A DNA stretch of 52,948 nt from Arthrobacter sp. EpRS71. Its GTDB lineage: Bacteria > Actinomycetota > Actinomycetes > Actinomycetales > Micrococcaceae. The stretch spans positions 541,011 through 593,958 of the forward strand of contig NZ_LNUV01000003.1 of NCBI RefSeq assembly GCF_001512285.1, written 5' to 3'. How positions within the stretch are numbered: the stretch's first letter is position 1; each line of letters begins with the position of its first letter. Below the pieces are notes generated by a model. The model was not told the origin of the DNA, made no database searches, and saw only the letters and a program-made list of their open reading frames with translations. Made by a program: the position numbers and the translations under genes. This document shows, piece after piece, positions 26,253-35,074 of the stretch.

Positions 26253-27467
26253 ATGACACAGGCGGGACGCCAGAGTTCACCACGTAACGGTTCGGGACGA
26301 AACAGTTCCGGACGCAATGAGGCCAAGGGAGGCGGCACAGGCCGCTCCAACGCCGGCGGCTTCTCAGGCCGCGGCGGCAGTGCCGGCGCTGGAAAGCGTA
26401 ACTTCTCACAGGGCGAGGGCCGCCCCTTTAAGGCTCCGAAGCCGCGTGAAGCGGCACCTTTCGATCCTGACAACCCCACATCAGCGGGCGATTACGACCG
26501 CGGCCAAGCAGCAAGGCCCGCAAAGCCCTTCCGCAAGCCAGGCTCCAACAAGCCCGGCTTTGGCAAGGCACCCGGCACTCCCGGTGCCATCAAGCCCAAG
26601 GCGAAGCCGGCACGGCAGTATGGCTCCAAGGCCTTCGGCAGCGAACGCTTCGGCCAGAACCTGGGCCCCATCCGCAAGCCGGCCCGCAACCGCGGTCCGC
26701 GCCAGGAAGTGCCCCAGTCCGATCTCCACGATGCTGACGGCGTACGGCTGCAGAAGGTCATGGCGCAGGCAGGCGTGGCCTCACGCCGCGTGTGTGAGGA
26801 AATGATCCTCGAAGGCCGCGTTGAGGTTGACGGTGTGGTGACCACCGAACTTGGTATGCGCGTGGATCCCACGGCAGCCGTGATCCACGTTGATGGCATC
26901 CGGATCCAGCTCGACGACACCCTGGTCTACATGGTCTTCAACAAGCCCAAAGGCGTTGTTTCCACCATGGAAGACCCTGAAGGCCGTCCCTGCATCAGCG
27001 ACTTCCTCAAGAACAACAAGAACAAGGGCGAACGCCTGTTCCACGTCGGCCGCCTCGACGTCGCCACTGAGGGCCTGCTGCTGCTGACGAACGACGGCGA
27101 ACTGGCCAACCGCTTGACGCACCCTTCGTACGAGGTGCCTAAGACGTACCTGGTCCAGGTGCGTGGTCCGTTCCCGCAAGGCGTGGGCGCAAAGCTGAAG
27201 AACGGCGTGGAGCTCGAAGACGGCGTAGCTGCAGTGGACTCCTTCCGTCTGGTTGACTCGACGCCCGGTCACGTCCTGATTGAGGTTGTCCTGCATTCGG
27301 GCAAGAACCGCATTGTGCGCCGCATGTTCGACGCCGTCGGATTCCCCGTGGAGCGTCTTGTCCGCGTCAAGGTCGGCCCTATCGGCCTGGGCGACCAGCG
27401 CCAGGGCAGCATCCGCAACCTCGGCAGGCAGGAAGTCGGACACCTCCTGGCATCGGTGGGACTCTAA
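26253..27467 (+). CDS. rluB: RluB-type 23S rRNA pseudouridine synthase with long basic N-terminus
   Basis: A 404-residue protein starting at ATG 26253 behind AAGGA. Residues ~1-155 are low complexity, rich in Gly, Arg, Lys, Asn, Ser and Pro (SSPRNGSGRNSSGRNEAKGG, KPFRKPGSNKPGFGKAPGTPG). The S4 RNA-binding domain follows (VRLQKVMAQAGVASRRVCEEMILEGRVEVDG, ~164-194), then the RsuA/RluB/E/F catalytic domain with GRLDVATEGLLLLTNDGELANRLTHPSY (catalytic Asp269) and GKNRIVRRMFDAVGFPVERLVRVKVGPI. It isomerises a uridine in 23S rRNA. E. coli RluB has about 290 residues, so the tail is extra. Position after scpB matches Rv1711. Confidence 0.9.
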   Translation: MTQAGRQSSPRNGSGRNSSGRNEAKGGGTGRSNAGGFSGRGGSAGAGKRNFSQGEGRPFKAPKPREAAPFDPDNPTSAGDYDRGQAARPAKPFRKPGSNKPGFGKAPGTPGAIKPKAKPARQYGSKAFGSERFGQNLGPIRKPARNRGPRQEVPQSDLHDADGVRLQKVMAQAGVASRRVCEEMILEGRVEVDGVVTTELGMRVDPTAAVIHVDGIRIQLDDTLVYMVFNKPKGVVSTMEDPEGRPCISDFLKNNKNKGERLFHVGRLDVATEGLLLLTNDGELANRLTHPSYEVPKTYLVQVRGPFPQGVGAKLKNGVELEDGVAAVDSFRLVDSTPGHVLIEVVLHSGKNRIVRRMFDAVGFPVERLVRVKVGPIGLGDQRQGSIRNLGRQEVGHLLASVGL

Positions 27468-27470
27468 GGC

Positions 27471-28577
27471 ATGTCGGCATTCGGTACGCACGGCCGGGGC
27501 CATCTTGATGGCCCGGTCGTCGTTCTCGGTACAGGCTTGCTTGGGACCAGCATTGGCCTCGGCCTGCGCGGACGCGGAGTCCCCGTGTTCCTTTTTGATC
27601 CCTCGCCCACCAACCAGGCGGTGGCGGTGGACATCGGTGCGGGACGGCCACTGGGGGAGTTGGATGAACAACCCCAACTGGTAGTTGTCGCGGCCCCGCC
27701 GGACGTCACGGCCGACGTCGTGCAGAAGGCACTGGCGGATTACCCGTCAGCGGTGGTTGTGGATATTGCCAGCGTCAAAGCCACCATCCAGGCACAGTTG
27801 CGCGAACGCGGCGTTGACCTCGCCCGCTATGTGGGTACCCACCCCATGGCAGGCAGGGAGAAGTCCGGCCCGGTTGCGGCCAGGGGCGAGCTTTTCACAT
27901 CCATGCCATGGGTGCTGTGCCCCTCCGAAGAAACCTCGGATGCTGCACTCCAGGCTGCACGTTCGCTCGCAGGGGATCTGGGAGCAATAGTTTCCCAATT
28001 CACGGCGGACGAGCACGATGAAGCCGTGGCGTTGGTGTCCCACTTGCCGCAGATCATGTCCTCGCTTCTGGCGAGCCGTCTGCAAGGTACGCCGCTGCAT
28101 GCCCTGTCCTTGGCTGGCAACGGTCTCAGGGACACCACCCGCATCGCTGCCAGCGATCCCACTCTCTGGGTGCAGATCCTGGGCGGCAACGCGGAAAAAG
28201 TGGTGTCCATCCTTCACGGTGTCCGCGAGGACCTGAACCGTCTGATCGGCACCTTGGAAGACCCCCTCGCCCCCGGCGCGCGGCTCGACCTCGCCCAGCT
28301 GATCAGTGAGGGCAACGCAGGCCAGGCCCGGATCCCCGGAAAGCACGGCGGACCTCCTCAGGCGTACTCGTGGCTCACCATCCTGGTGGATGATAAACCT
28401 GGCCAGATCGCCCACCTCCTCACGGAGATCGGCGAGATCGGTGTGAACCTCGAAGACCTTCGGCTCGACCATTCGTCGGGACAGAACGTGGGCATGGTGG
28501 AACTTTCCGTGCTTCCGAGCAAGCATGACCTCCTTGTTGAAGCTTTGACTGACCGTGGATGGCGGGTACTCCAGTAA
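27471..28577 (+). CDS. tyrA: prephenate dehydrogenase with C-terminal ACT domain
   Basis: A 368-residue dehydrogenase for tyrosine synthesis. The NAD(P)-binding loop is GTGLLGTSIGLGLRGRGV (~20-37, GxGxxG). GTHPMAGREKSGP (~123) holds the catalytic His and substrate-binding residues, and VSHLPQIMSSLLA plus GNGLRDTTRIAASDPTLWVQIL mark the helical dimerisation domain. Residues ~300-368 look like an ACT regulatory domain (WLTILVDDKPGQIAHLLTEIGEIGVNLEDLRLDH), so tyrosine feedback is likely. It starts 3 bases after rluB and its stop codon overlaps the cmk start (TAATG). DAHP synthase of the same pathway is encoded far downstream at 48444. Confidence 0.9.
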   Translation: MSAFGTHGRGHLDGPVVVLGTGLLGTSIGLGLRGRGVPVFLFDPSPTNQAVAVDIGAGRPLGELDEQPQLVVVAAPPDVTADVVQKALADYPSAVVVDIASVKATIQAQLRERGVDLARYVGTHPMAGREKSGPVAARGELFTSMPWVLCPSEETSDAALQAARSLAGDLGAIVSQFTADEHDEAVALVSHLPQIMSSLLASRLQGTPLHALSLAGNGLRDTTRIAASDPTLWVQILGGNAEKVVSILHGVREDLNRLIGTLEDPLAPGARLDLAQLISEGNAGQARIPGKHGGPPQAYSWLTILVDDKPGQIAHLLTEIGEIGVNLEDLRLDHSSGQNVGMVELSVLPSKHDLLVEALTDRGWRVLQ

Positions 28578-29290
28578 TGACGCGTGAATTCTTTGGCCCG
28601 GAGACAGTTGCCCGTCCCGGAAAGCCGCTCGTGATCGCGATCGACGGCCCGTCGGGGTCCGGCAAGTCCAGCGTCAGCAAAGAAGTCGCCCGGCGCTTGA
28701 AGCTGGCGTACCTCGATACCGGTGCGATGTACCGTGCCCTGACCTGGTTCTGCCTTAAGACCGGCGTTGACCTGCAGGACGGCGCCGCGGTGGAACAGGC
28801 TTCCAAGATCATGCCGTTGGAGATCAGTACCACTACCGCAACGGAATATGTGGCGGTTGATGGCACGGACATCACGGACGAGATCCGTGATCCTTTGATC
28901 TCATCGTCGGTCAGTGCTGTGGCCACGACGCTCGGTGCCCGTACCGAGCTCATCCGTCGCCAGCGTGAGCTGATCGACCAGCACCACCGCCGCATGGTGG
29001 TGGAAGGGCGCGACATCACCACCGTCGTCGTCCCCAATGCCGAGGTCCGCATGCTCTTGACCGCCAGTGAGGAAGCCAGGCTGCGGCGTCGCGGGATCCA
29101 GTTGGGCGGCACGCAGACCAAGGAGCAGCTCAAAGCCCAGGTCATCCAGCGTGACGCCAAGGACTCAACGGTAGTGAACTTCACCCAAGCGGCCGACGGC
29201 GTGGTGACGCTGGATTCTTCGGATCTGAATTTTGAGGAAACAGTGGACACTGCCTTGGCGATCGTGAGCAAGGTTATCTATGGTGACTGA
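28577..29290 (+). CDS. cmk: cytidylate kinase
   Basis: CMP/dCMP kinase of 237 residues. The P-loop is GPSGSGKSS (24-32), followed by LKLAYLDTGAMYRALTWFCL (~41-60), DITDEIRDPLISSSVSAVA, the CMP-binding RRQRELID region, VVEGRDITTVVVPNAEVRMLLTAS and the LID-like EARLRRRGIQ. Start chosen at ATG 28577, which overlaps the tyrA stop by one base; the in-frame ATG at 28559 would add six residues. The gene ends 11 bases inside the next one. Order cmk-acyltransferase-der is common in actinobacteria. Confidence 0.92.
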   Translation: MTREFFGPETVARPGKPLVIAIDGPSGSGKSSVSKEVARRLKLAYLDTGAMYRALTWFCLKTGVDLQDGAAVEQASKIMPLEISTTTATEYVAVDGTDITDEIRDPLISSSVSAVATTLGARTELIRRQRELIDQHHRRMVVEGRDITTVVVPNAEVRMLLTASEEARLRRRGIQLGGTQTKEQLKAQVIQRDAKDSTVVNFTQAADGVVTLDSSDLNFEETVDTALAIVSKVIYGD

Positions 29291-30014
29291 GACTCGGCTC
29301 CCGTCCGCAGCGAGCAGGCTGTGGAGCAGGCCGGTGGGCTGGTTCCTTGATCACGTCATCTACCGGACCATCGTGGCGGGCAAAAGCAACGTTCCTGCGG
29401 CCGGGCCGGTAGTTTTCGCCGCGAACCACATCAGCTTCCTGGACGGGCCGGTGATGTTCGGCGCGTCCCCGCGTCCCATGCACATCCTGGTGAAGAAAGA
29501 GATGTTCAGAGGCTTCCTTGGCTCTGTTCTGAGGGGATCCGGACAGATTCCCGTGGACCGCGCCGGTGACCGCACCGCCCTGCATGTGGGCAAGAAACTG
29601 CTCGACGCCGGCCGGTGCGTTGGGATTCTTCCCGAAGGTACCCGGGGGAGCGGTTCGGCCGAGAACATCAGCAATGGAGTTGCTTGGCTCGCCCTCAACT
29701 CGGGAGCCACTGTTATACCGGTCGCCATCCTTGGAACCCGTCAGGGTGACGAGCATCGCGACCATATCCCCAAACCGCGCCGCAAGCTCCATGTGAGCTT
29801 CGGCGAACCCATTACGGTGAAGCGCCGGAAGGGCGAACCGGGGCGTGTTTCAATGGACAGGGCGGCTGCGGAGATCCGTGAAGCCCTGGCCGGTCACGTC
29901 CAGGACGCCATCCGGGCCACAGGCCAGGGTCTTCCCCTGGAATCTGCGCCCGGAGAACCCACTTCGCAGCACCGCCACACAGCAGTAGCCGGGACGCCGG
30001 CAGACCACCCCTAA
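29280..30014 (+). CDS. PlsC-type 1-acyl-sn-glycerol-3-phosphate acyltransferase
   Basis: A 244-residue acyltransferase of the LPLAT family. The catalytic NHISFLDG motif (H50, D55) and the substrate-binding [10 protein letters not shown] segment (~119) are intact, with PVAILGTRQ after them. No clear transmembrane helix is present beyond the hydrophobic start [14 protein letters not shown], so it is probably peripheral. It makes phosphatidic acid or acylates another lysophospholipid; specificity cannot be read. The last ~30 residues are Pro/Ser/His-rich and variable. The start overlaps cmk by 11 bases, and der follows 10 bases on. Confidence 0.85.
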   Translation: MVTETRLPSAASRLWSRPVGWFLDHVIYRTIVAGKSNVPAAGPVVFAANHISFLDGPVMFGASPRPMHILVKKEMFRGFLGSVLRGSGQIPVDRAGDRTALHVGKKLLDAGRCVGILPEGTRGSGSAENISNGVAWLALNSGATVIPVAILGTRQGDEHRDHIPKPRRKLHVSFGEPITVKRRKGEPGRVSMDRAAAEIREALAGHVQDAIRATGQGLPLESAPGEPTSQHRHTAVAGTPADHP

Positions 30015-30024
30015 GGAAAGTGCA

Positions 30025-31575
30025 ATGAGCGATACGACTCAAAAATCCGGCCTCCACGGAGCCGGCGACGACGAATACACGCCCACCGGCACCGACCAGG
30101 TGGCGGAGAACCTGGCGGCCCTGGACGACGACGAGGCCGAGCTCCGCGCGGCCACCCTCCGGGCCGGCCTGGACGACTACGATCTCGACGAAGAAGATGC
30201 TGCGCTGCTGAGCGGCGAGTACGGGGATGAAGGCGATGAGGGTCCCCTCAAGCTGGACCCGGTGTTGGCCATCATCGGACGCCCGAACGTGGGCAAGTCC
30301 ACGTTGGTCAACCGTATCCTTGGCCGCCGCGAAGCCGTTGTTGAGGACACCCCGGGTGTTACCCGCGACCGCGTCATGTACTCAGCCCGCTGGAACGGCC
30401 GCAACTTCACCCTGGTGGACACCGGCGGTTGGGAGCACGACGCCAAGGGCATCCACGCCCGGGTGGCAGAGCAGGCCGAGATGGCTGTTGAGCTTGCCGA
30501 CGCCGTGCTCTTCGTGGTGGACTCCGCCGTTGGCGCAACAGCCACGGACGAGGGCGTCATGAAGATGCTCCGCAAGAGCAAGAAGCCGGTCATCATGGTG
30601 GCCAACAAGGTGGACGATTTCGCCCAGGAAGCGGATTCCGCTGCATTGTGGGGCTTGGGCTTTGGCCAGCCGTACCCGGTTTCGGCCCTGCACGGCCGCG
30701 GCGTTGCAGACCTCCTGGACCACGTCATGGACACCCTGCCCGAGTTCTCCTTGGTGGATGGGGTGGAGCGTTCAGGCGGTCCCCGCCGTATCGCCCTGAT
30801 TGGCCGCCCGAACGTGGGCAAGTCCTCGCTGCTCAATAAGCTTGCGGGTTCCGAGCGCGTTGTGGTGGATCCGTTGGCCGGCACCACGCGTGACCCGGTT
30901 GACGAGTTCATCGAACTTGGCGATCGCACGTGGCGCTTTGTGGACACCGCAGGTATCCGCCGCCGTCAACACATGGCACAGGGCGCCGACTTCTACGCTT
31001 CGCTGCGCACGCAGGCCGCGCTCGAAAAGGCGGAGGTCGCCGTCGTGCTTCTTGCCGTTGACGAGGTCCTCAGCGAGCAGGATGTCCGCATCCTGCAGTT
31101 GGCCATCGAATCCGGCCGTGCGCTGGTGCTCGCGTTCAACAAGTGGGATCTGCTCGATGACGAACGCCGCCGTTACCTGGAGCGCGAAATCGAGCAGGAC
31201 CTTGCCCACGTTGAATGGGCTCCCCGCGTGAACATCTCGGCCAAGACCGGCTGGCACAAGGACCGCCTGGTCCCTGCGCTGGACATCGCTCTGGAGAGCT
31301 GGGACCGCCGCATCCCCACAGGACGCCTGAACGCGTTCCTGGGCGAGCTCGTGGCAGCCCACCCGCACCCGGTCCGTGGCGGAAAGCAGCCGCGCATCCT
31401 CTTCGGCACCCAGGCATCCAGCCGCCCGCCGAAGTTCGTGTTGTTCACCACCGGCTTCCTGGATCCTGGATACCGTCGCTTCATCACGCGTCGCCTCCGC
31501 GAAACGTTCGGCTTCGAGGGCACGCCCATCGAGGTCAACATGCGCGTACGCGAGAAGCGTGGCAAGAAGCGCTAA
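30025..31575 (+). CDS. der: ribosome assembly GTPase Der (EngA)
   Basis: A 516-residue double GTPase. The first G domain has GRPNVGKST at 85-93, [14 protein letters not shown] and NKVD; the second has GRPNVGKSS at 260-268, [17 protein letters not shown] and NKWD. The C-terminal KH-like domain (~410-510) ends with the basic [11 protein letters not shown]. It acts in 50S ribosome maturation. The first ~80 residues are an acidic extension ([30 protein letters not shown]) absent from the E. coli protein but usual in actinobacterial forms. It is the last gene of the ParA-to-der operon. Confidence 0.95.
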   Translation: MSDTTQKSGLHGAGDDEYTPTGTDQVAENLAALDDDEAELRAATLRAGLDDYDLDEEDAALLSGEYGDEGDEGPLKLDPVLAIIGRPNVGKSTLVNRILGRREAVVEDTPGVTRDRVMYSARWNGRNFTLVDTGGWEHDAKGIHARVAEQAEMAVELADAVLFVVDSAVGATATDEGVMKMLRKSKKPVIMVANKVDDFAQEADSAALWGLGFGQPYPVSALHGRGVADLLDHVMDTLPEFSLVDGVERSGGPRRIALIGRPNVGKSSLLNKLAGSERVVVDPLAGTTRDPVDEFIELGDRTWRFVDTAGIRRRQHMAQGADFYASLRTQAALEKAEVAVVLLAVDEVLSEQDVRILQLAIESGRALVLAFNKWDLLDDERRRYLEREIEQDLAHVEWAPRVNISAKTGWHKDRLVPALDIALESWDRRIPTGRLNAFLGELVAAHPHPVRGGKQPRILFGTQASSRPPKFVLFTTGFLDPGYRRFITRRLRETFGFEGTPIEVNMRVREKRGKKR

Positions 31576-31579
31576 ATGA

Positions 31580-31650
31580 GACGGGCATCACAGCCCAGTT
31601 TGGCTGTGATGGCGTCTCCGACCTCCAACTTCGTGTAAGCTTTTGGAGGT
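31580..31650. terminator. hairpins between der and tRNA-Pro
   Basis: CATCACAGCC (31586-31595) pairs with GGCTGTGATG (31602-31611) around CAGTTT, with extra pairing GACG/CGTC at the base. A second weaker repeat, ACCTCCAA and TTGGAGGT, follows at about 31619-31649. The first is a reasonable der terminator without T run; the purpose of the second is unclear. Confidence 0.5.
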
Positions 31651-31716
31651 GGTTCGGCCGGACTGCTTAGGTGGGACTCTTCGGAGGAAAACTTAGGCGG
31701 AGAACGGTGGAACCAG

Positions 31717-31793
<77 letters not shown>

Positions 31794-31794
31794 T

Positions 31795-31835
31795 AAAGGC
31801 CGGAATCACGTGGAAACACGATGATTCCGGCCTTT
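31795..31835 (+). terminator. tRNA-Pro terminator
   Basis: AAAGGCCGGAATCA (31795-31808) pairs perfectly with TGATTCCGGCCTTT (31822-31835), starting one base after the CCA end. Confidence 0.85.
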
Positions 31836-31918
31836 GGTCGTTAACGGCACATCCCGGCCTTGTGCGATTCCCTCGCCGTTGAGCGCCGGGGAAGTCGGGC
31901 AAGGCCGGGAGAGTAGGG

Positions 31919-32365
31919 CTAGGCCGCCTGCAGTGCGCCCAGTGCCCGCACCAGGGGCTCAAGTTCGGGCACGGAACCGGCGGCTTCCAAGGCGGACGCA
32001 AGAGTCTGGTCATGCACGGGCTTGGCTGCTTCGAGGAGCTTCTGGCCGGCCAGGGTCAGCTCGGTGTATATGCCGCGGCGGTCGTCGGCGCACAGGATGC
32101 GGGTGAGCAGGCCCCGGTCCTCCAGCCGGTTGACGAGGCGGGTGGTGGCACTGCTGGACAGGGCGGTGGCGCGGGCCAGCTGCTGCATCCGCATATGCCA
32201 ACCATCCTGGCGGCTGAGTGCATCCAGAACGGTGTACTCCACCACGGAGAGATCGCTGGAGGCCTGGAGGGCTTTCTCGAGCTCCGTTTCGATGCTTCCG
32301 TGCAGGGCGGCAAGGGTCCGCCAGCCCTGTGCGCGTACTTCGACGGCGTCATCCTTGATGCCCAT
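31919..32365 (-). CDS. MarR family transcriptional regulator
   Basis: A 148-residue MarR protein. It starts at ATG 32365 with AGGAG about ten bases upstream; the longer open frame above it is antisense to the MFS gene. The winged helix is in the middle: DLSVVEYTVLDALSRQDGWHMRMQQLARATALSSSATTRLVNRLEDRGLLTRILCADDRRGIYTELTLAGQKLLE (~38-112). The DDRR of the wing is typical. It is divergent from an MFS drug-efflux-type gene 174 bases away, which it probably represses. An 11-bp inverted repeat (31852-31862 with 31900-31910) lies behind the stop and may end its transcript. Confidence 0.88.
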   Translation of the reverse strand: MGIKDDAVEVRAQGWRTLAALHGSIETELEKALQASSDLSVVEYTVLDALSRQDGWHMRMQQLARATALSSSATTRLVNRLEDRGLLTRILCADDRRGIYTELTLAGQKLLEAAKPVHDQTLASALEAAGSVPELEPLVRALGALQAA

Positions 32366-32416
32366 GTGTGCTGTGCTCCTGACTTGATGTGGTGTGAATC
32401 GCGACGCATCGCAAAG

Positions 32417-32473
32417 TAGTTGCTTGCGCAAGTATCTAGCGTGTGCAACTATATATAGAGCGTCTGCAACTAT
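32417..32473. promoter_or_regulatory. probable MarR operator region
   Basis: The divergent MarR/MFS spacer contains the palindrome CTTGCGCAAG (32423-32432) and three copies of a heptamer: TAGTTGC (32417-32423, inverted) and GCAACTA at 32445-32451 and 32466-32472. The two direct copies belong to TGCAACTAT repeats spaced 21 bp, two helical turns. The stretch is AT-rich against its surroundings and should contain both promoters. Confidence 0.55.
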
Positions 32474-32539
32474 TATTCTACGGTTCCCGACGACGCACTT
32501 CCACTTCCAGACGGAACCGACCCATTTAAGGAGCTCCAC

Positions 32540-33748
32540 ATGCCCGCAGGGTTGATTGCCCTTGCCCTCGGCGGATTCGGCATCGGATTGACCGAATTCG
32601 TGATCATGGGCCTCTTGCCGGAAGTTGCCGCTGATTTCCGCGTCAGCGAGGCTTCGGCAGGCTGGTTCATCTCCGGCTATGCCCTCAGCGTCACAGTCGG
32701 CGCGCTCCTGGTGACGGCCGCAGTGACCAGGCTTCCGCGCAAACCGGTACTCCTTGGCCTGCTCGTGTTGTTCATTGCCGGCAACTTCTTGTCCGCCATT
32801 GCTGACAGCTACGCGGCCATGATGATCGGCCGTATCGTCGCCGCGCTCTGCCATGGCGCGTTCTTCGGCATCGGTTCAGTAGTGGCGGCGAGCCTGGTGC
32901 CTTCCCACAAAAAGGCCGGCGCCATCGCCATCATGTTCACAGGCCTTACCGCAGCCAACGTGCTGGGTGTACCGTTCGGAACGCTGCTGGGCCAGAACTT
33001 CGGCTGGCGGTCAACGTTTTGGGCGATCACCGTCATCGGAGTCGTTGCCCTGCTGGGCATCGCGCTGATGGTCCCCGCATCCAGCACGGAACCCGCCAAG
33101 GGCCTTCGCAGCGAGCTGGGTGCCTTCGCGTCCGGTCAAGTGTGGCTGTCCATCATCGTCACCATCCTTGGATTCGGTGGCATGTTCGGTGCCTTCACCT
33201 ACATTGCCTTCACTCTCACCGAGGTGTCCGGTTTCGAGTCCGGAGCCGTGCCGTGGCTCCTGGTACTCTTTGGCGGCGGGCTGTTCGTTGGCAACTTCCT
33301 GGGTGGTAAGGCCGCGGACAAGGCGTTGGACAAGTCACTCATTTTCATCCTCGCCGGACTTGTGGCGGTGTTGATCTTCTTCGCCCTGACCGCTTCCAAC
33401 AGCATCGCAACCCTGGTGTCACTGGCGCTCATGGGCGGTTTCGGTTTTGCCACCGTCCCGGGGCTCCAAATGCGCGTGATGCACTTCGCCTCCACGGCAC
33501 CCACGCTGGCATCAGGTGCCAACATCGGTGCCTTTAATTTGGGGAATGCCCTCGGAGCCTGGCTCGGCGGGGTCACTATCAGCGCAGGACTCGGCTACAC
33601 CTCGCCCATCTGGGCTGGAGCCGGCATCACCCTTGCCGCCCTGCTGGTCATGCTGGCTGCGGCTGCAGCAGCACGCCGCGGGGGACCTGCGGCACCTGCT
33701 GTAACTCCCGACGTCGAACGCGAACCGCAGGGGGCCACCATCGCCTGA
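32540..33748 (+). CDS. MFS transporter, DHA1-type efflux
   Basis: A 402-residue major facilitator with about twelve membrane segments. It starts at ATG 32540 behind AAGGAG (32528-32533). TM1 LIALALGGFGIGLTEFVIMGLLPEVAADF is typical of the AraJ/YdhP/chloramphenicol-efflux group, and IGRIVAALCHGAFFGIGSVVAASLVPSHKKAGAIA is the equivalent of motif A/C. The last ~35 residues are a cytoplasmic Ala/Pro-rich tail. It probably exports a toxic compound or sugar under control of the adjacent MarR protein. The substrate is unknown. Confidence 0.88.
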   Translation: MPAGLIALALGGFGIGLTEFVIMGLLPEVAADFRVSEASAGWFISGYALSVTVGALLVTAAVTRLPRKPVLLGLLVLFIAGNFLSAIADSYAAMMIGRIVAALCHGAFFGIGSVVAASLVPSHKKAGAIAIMFTGLTAANVLGVPFGTLLGQNFGWRSTFWAITVIGVVALLGIALMVPASSTEPAKGLRSELGAFASGQVWLSIIVTILGFGGMFGAFTYIAFTLTEVSGFESGAVPWLLVLFGGGLFVGNFLGGKAADKALDKSLIFILAGLVAVLIFFALTASNSIATLVSLALMGGFGFATVPGLQMRVMHFASTAPTLASGANIGAFNLGNALGAWLGGVTISAGLGYTSPIWAGAGITLAALLVMLAAAAAARRGGPAAPAVTPDVEREPQGATIA

Positions 33749-33791
33749 CGCCGGGCTGATTTGCCTTGCACGCAGGTCAGGCTGCACAAAG

Positions 33792-33830
33792 AAGAAGCCC
33801 GTCACGGACAATATCCGTGACGGGCTTCTT
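33792..33830. terminator. bidirectional terminator
   Basis: AAGAAGCCCGTCACGGA (33792-33808) pairs with TCCGTGACGGGCTTCTT (33814-33830), a 17-bp perfect stem with a five-base loop, lying between two convergent genes. Confidence 0.9.
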
Positions 33831-33836
33831 GGCGTC

Positions 33837-34433
33837 TCAAGCGTTGGGGGTGGTGTCCTGCGCTTCAGCGTCAGCGTTCTTCGCAGCACTGGCCCTCGCG
33901 GCACTGATGCGCTGGTTTTCTGCTTGCCTGAGCGCTTTCATCTGCTTTCCCCGTCGCCGCCACAGCGCCCACAGAATGGTGACAGCACTGAAGATGACAA
34001 CAGCAGCAACGGCAGAAATAGCGGTCCAGGTGGTGAAGAATCCTGCGTCCACGCTTAGGGTCCGCTGACCGGCATGGGCTGACTCCGTGCTGCCGAAGAC
34101 GATGCCCGCAGTGAGCAGATTGGGTGTGGCAATGGCGATTGCCACCAGGACAATAGCGATTTTCCAAGGCCAGGGCACCGACTTGCGGGTGGCCTGCCAC
34201 GCCACGAGGAGTGGAATGAAAGTGAAAACGAATCCGTAGAACATGCCTACCAGGACACTGGCTCCCAGATCGCGCCGGACCTGCCCTGCGATGACATCGG
34301 ACCACCAGCGGGGAAGGACGGCCCCGAGGATGAAGTAAGCGGCCACAGCGACAAGTGCTGCCACCAGGATCAGGATTATTTTTGCGCCCACATTGCGCTT
34401 TTTCTGAGCTGGTACTTGTGCTTGTTCGGTCAT
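33837..34433 (-). CDS. four-pass membrane protein of unknown function
   Basis: A 198-residue protein not recognised by family. Four hydrophobic segments are clear: IILILVAALVAVAAYFILGAVLP (~17), ASVLVGMFYGFVFTFIPLLVAW (~59), WKIAIVLVAIAIATPNLLTAGIVFG (~92) and TTWTAISAVAAVVIFSAVTILWALW (~134). The N-terminus is short and basic (AQVPAQKKRNVGAK), and the C-terminal ~40 residues are a charged helix (RRRGKQMKALRQAENQRISAARASAAKNADAEA) likely in the cytoplasm. It diverges from gcvH and converges on the MFS gene. Permease-like small proteins of this type are common in Arthrobacter; no function is known. Confidence 0.75.
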   Translation of the reverse strand: MTEQAQVPAQKKRNVGAKIILILVAALVAVAAYFILGAVLPRWWSDVIAGQVRRDLGASVLVGMFYGFVFTFIPLLVAWQATRKSVPWPWKIAIVLVAIAIATPNLLTAGIVFGSTESAHAGQRTLSVDAGFFTTWTAISAVAAVVIFSAVTILWALWRRRGKQMKALRQAENQRISAARASAAKNADAEAQDTTPNA

Positions 34434-34491
34434 GGGTCAATCATGGCAGAGACCCCATCAGGCGCAGGGGAAATGTGCCTATACTTTCAGC

Positions 34492-34549
34492 GGTGGCCAT
34501 CAGTAAGGGCCGCCGTCGAGGTTCGTAAATGTCCCGATGAAAGGCCACC
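34492..34549 (+). promoter_or_regulatory. gcvH leader with inverted repeat over the ribosome site
   Basis: A -10-like TATACT at 34480-34485 is followed by GGTGGCC (34492-34498), which can pair with GGCCACC (34543-34549) directly before the GTG start of gcvH. The pairing would include the end of the AAAGG ribosome site. Seven pairs with a 44-base loop is weak, so a regulatory role is only possible. No glycine riboswitch pattern is seen. Confidence 0.3.
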
Positions 34550-34550
34550 A

Positions 34551-34937
34551 GTGAGCAATATTCCGGAAGAACTCTCCTACACCGCAGAACACGAATGGGT
34601 GACTGCTCCAGATGCCGACGGCGTGGTGCGCATTGGCATCACGGACTTCGCCCAGGACGCTTTGGGGGACGTTGTCTATGCCCAAATGCCCGAGCCGGGG
34701 ACAAAGGTCACCGGGAATGAAGTTGTTGGCGAAGTGGAGTCCACAAAGAGCGTCAGCGATATCTATGCGCCGGTGACAGGCGAAGTCACCAATCGAAATG
34801 ACGCCCTGGACACTGATCCGGCCCTGATTAACTCGGACCCGTACGGCGAGGGATGGCTAATTGAAGTAAAGCTTGCAGAAGCTGATGCCGTGGAATCCCT
34901 GCTCAGTGCGTCGGAGTACGAACAACAGGTAGGCTAA
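34551..34937 (+). CDS. gcvH: glycine cleavage system H protein
   Basis: A 128-residue lipoyl carrier. GTG 34551 follows AAAGG; the frame further upstream is noise. The lipoylation site is Lys66 in GEVESTKSVSDIYAPVTGEV, and HEWVTAPDADGVVRIGITDFAQDALGDVVYAQMPEPG is the conserved N-terminal half. It carries the aminomethyl group between the P, T and L proteins. None of their genes is nearby; instead gcvH leads the garA-merR-DUF151-merR cluster exactly as Rv1826 does in mycobacteria. A role as lipoyl donor or shuttle is also possible. Confidence 0.94.
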   Translation: MSNIPEELSYTAEHEWVTAPDADGVVRIGITDFAQDALGDVVYAQMPEPGTKVTGNEVVGEVESTKSVSDIYAPVTGEVTNRNDALDTDPALINSDPYGEGWLIEVKLAEADAVESLLSASEYEQQVG

Positions 34938-35074
34938 AGTTATCTGGCCCGTCAGGCTGCATTCCTTGAAGGGGAAAGTGGGACGGCGGGCCAGCAACCG
35001 ATTTGCCCGGCGGTACCGGGAGGCGGAAGTGGCCGGCAGGGTTTGGAATTGCCGGCGGATGAGGAGGAAATTCC

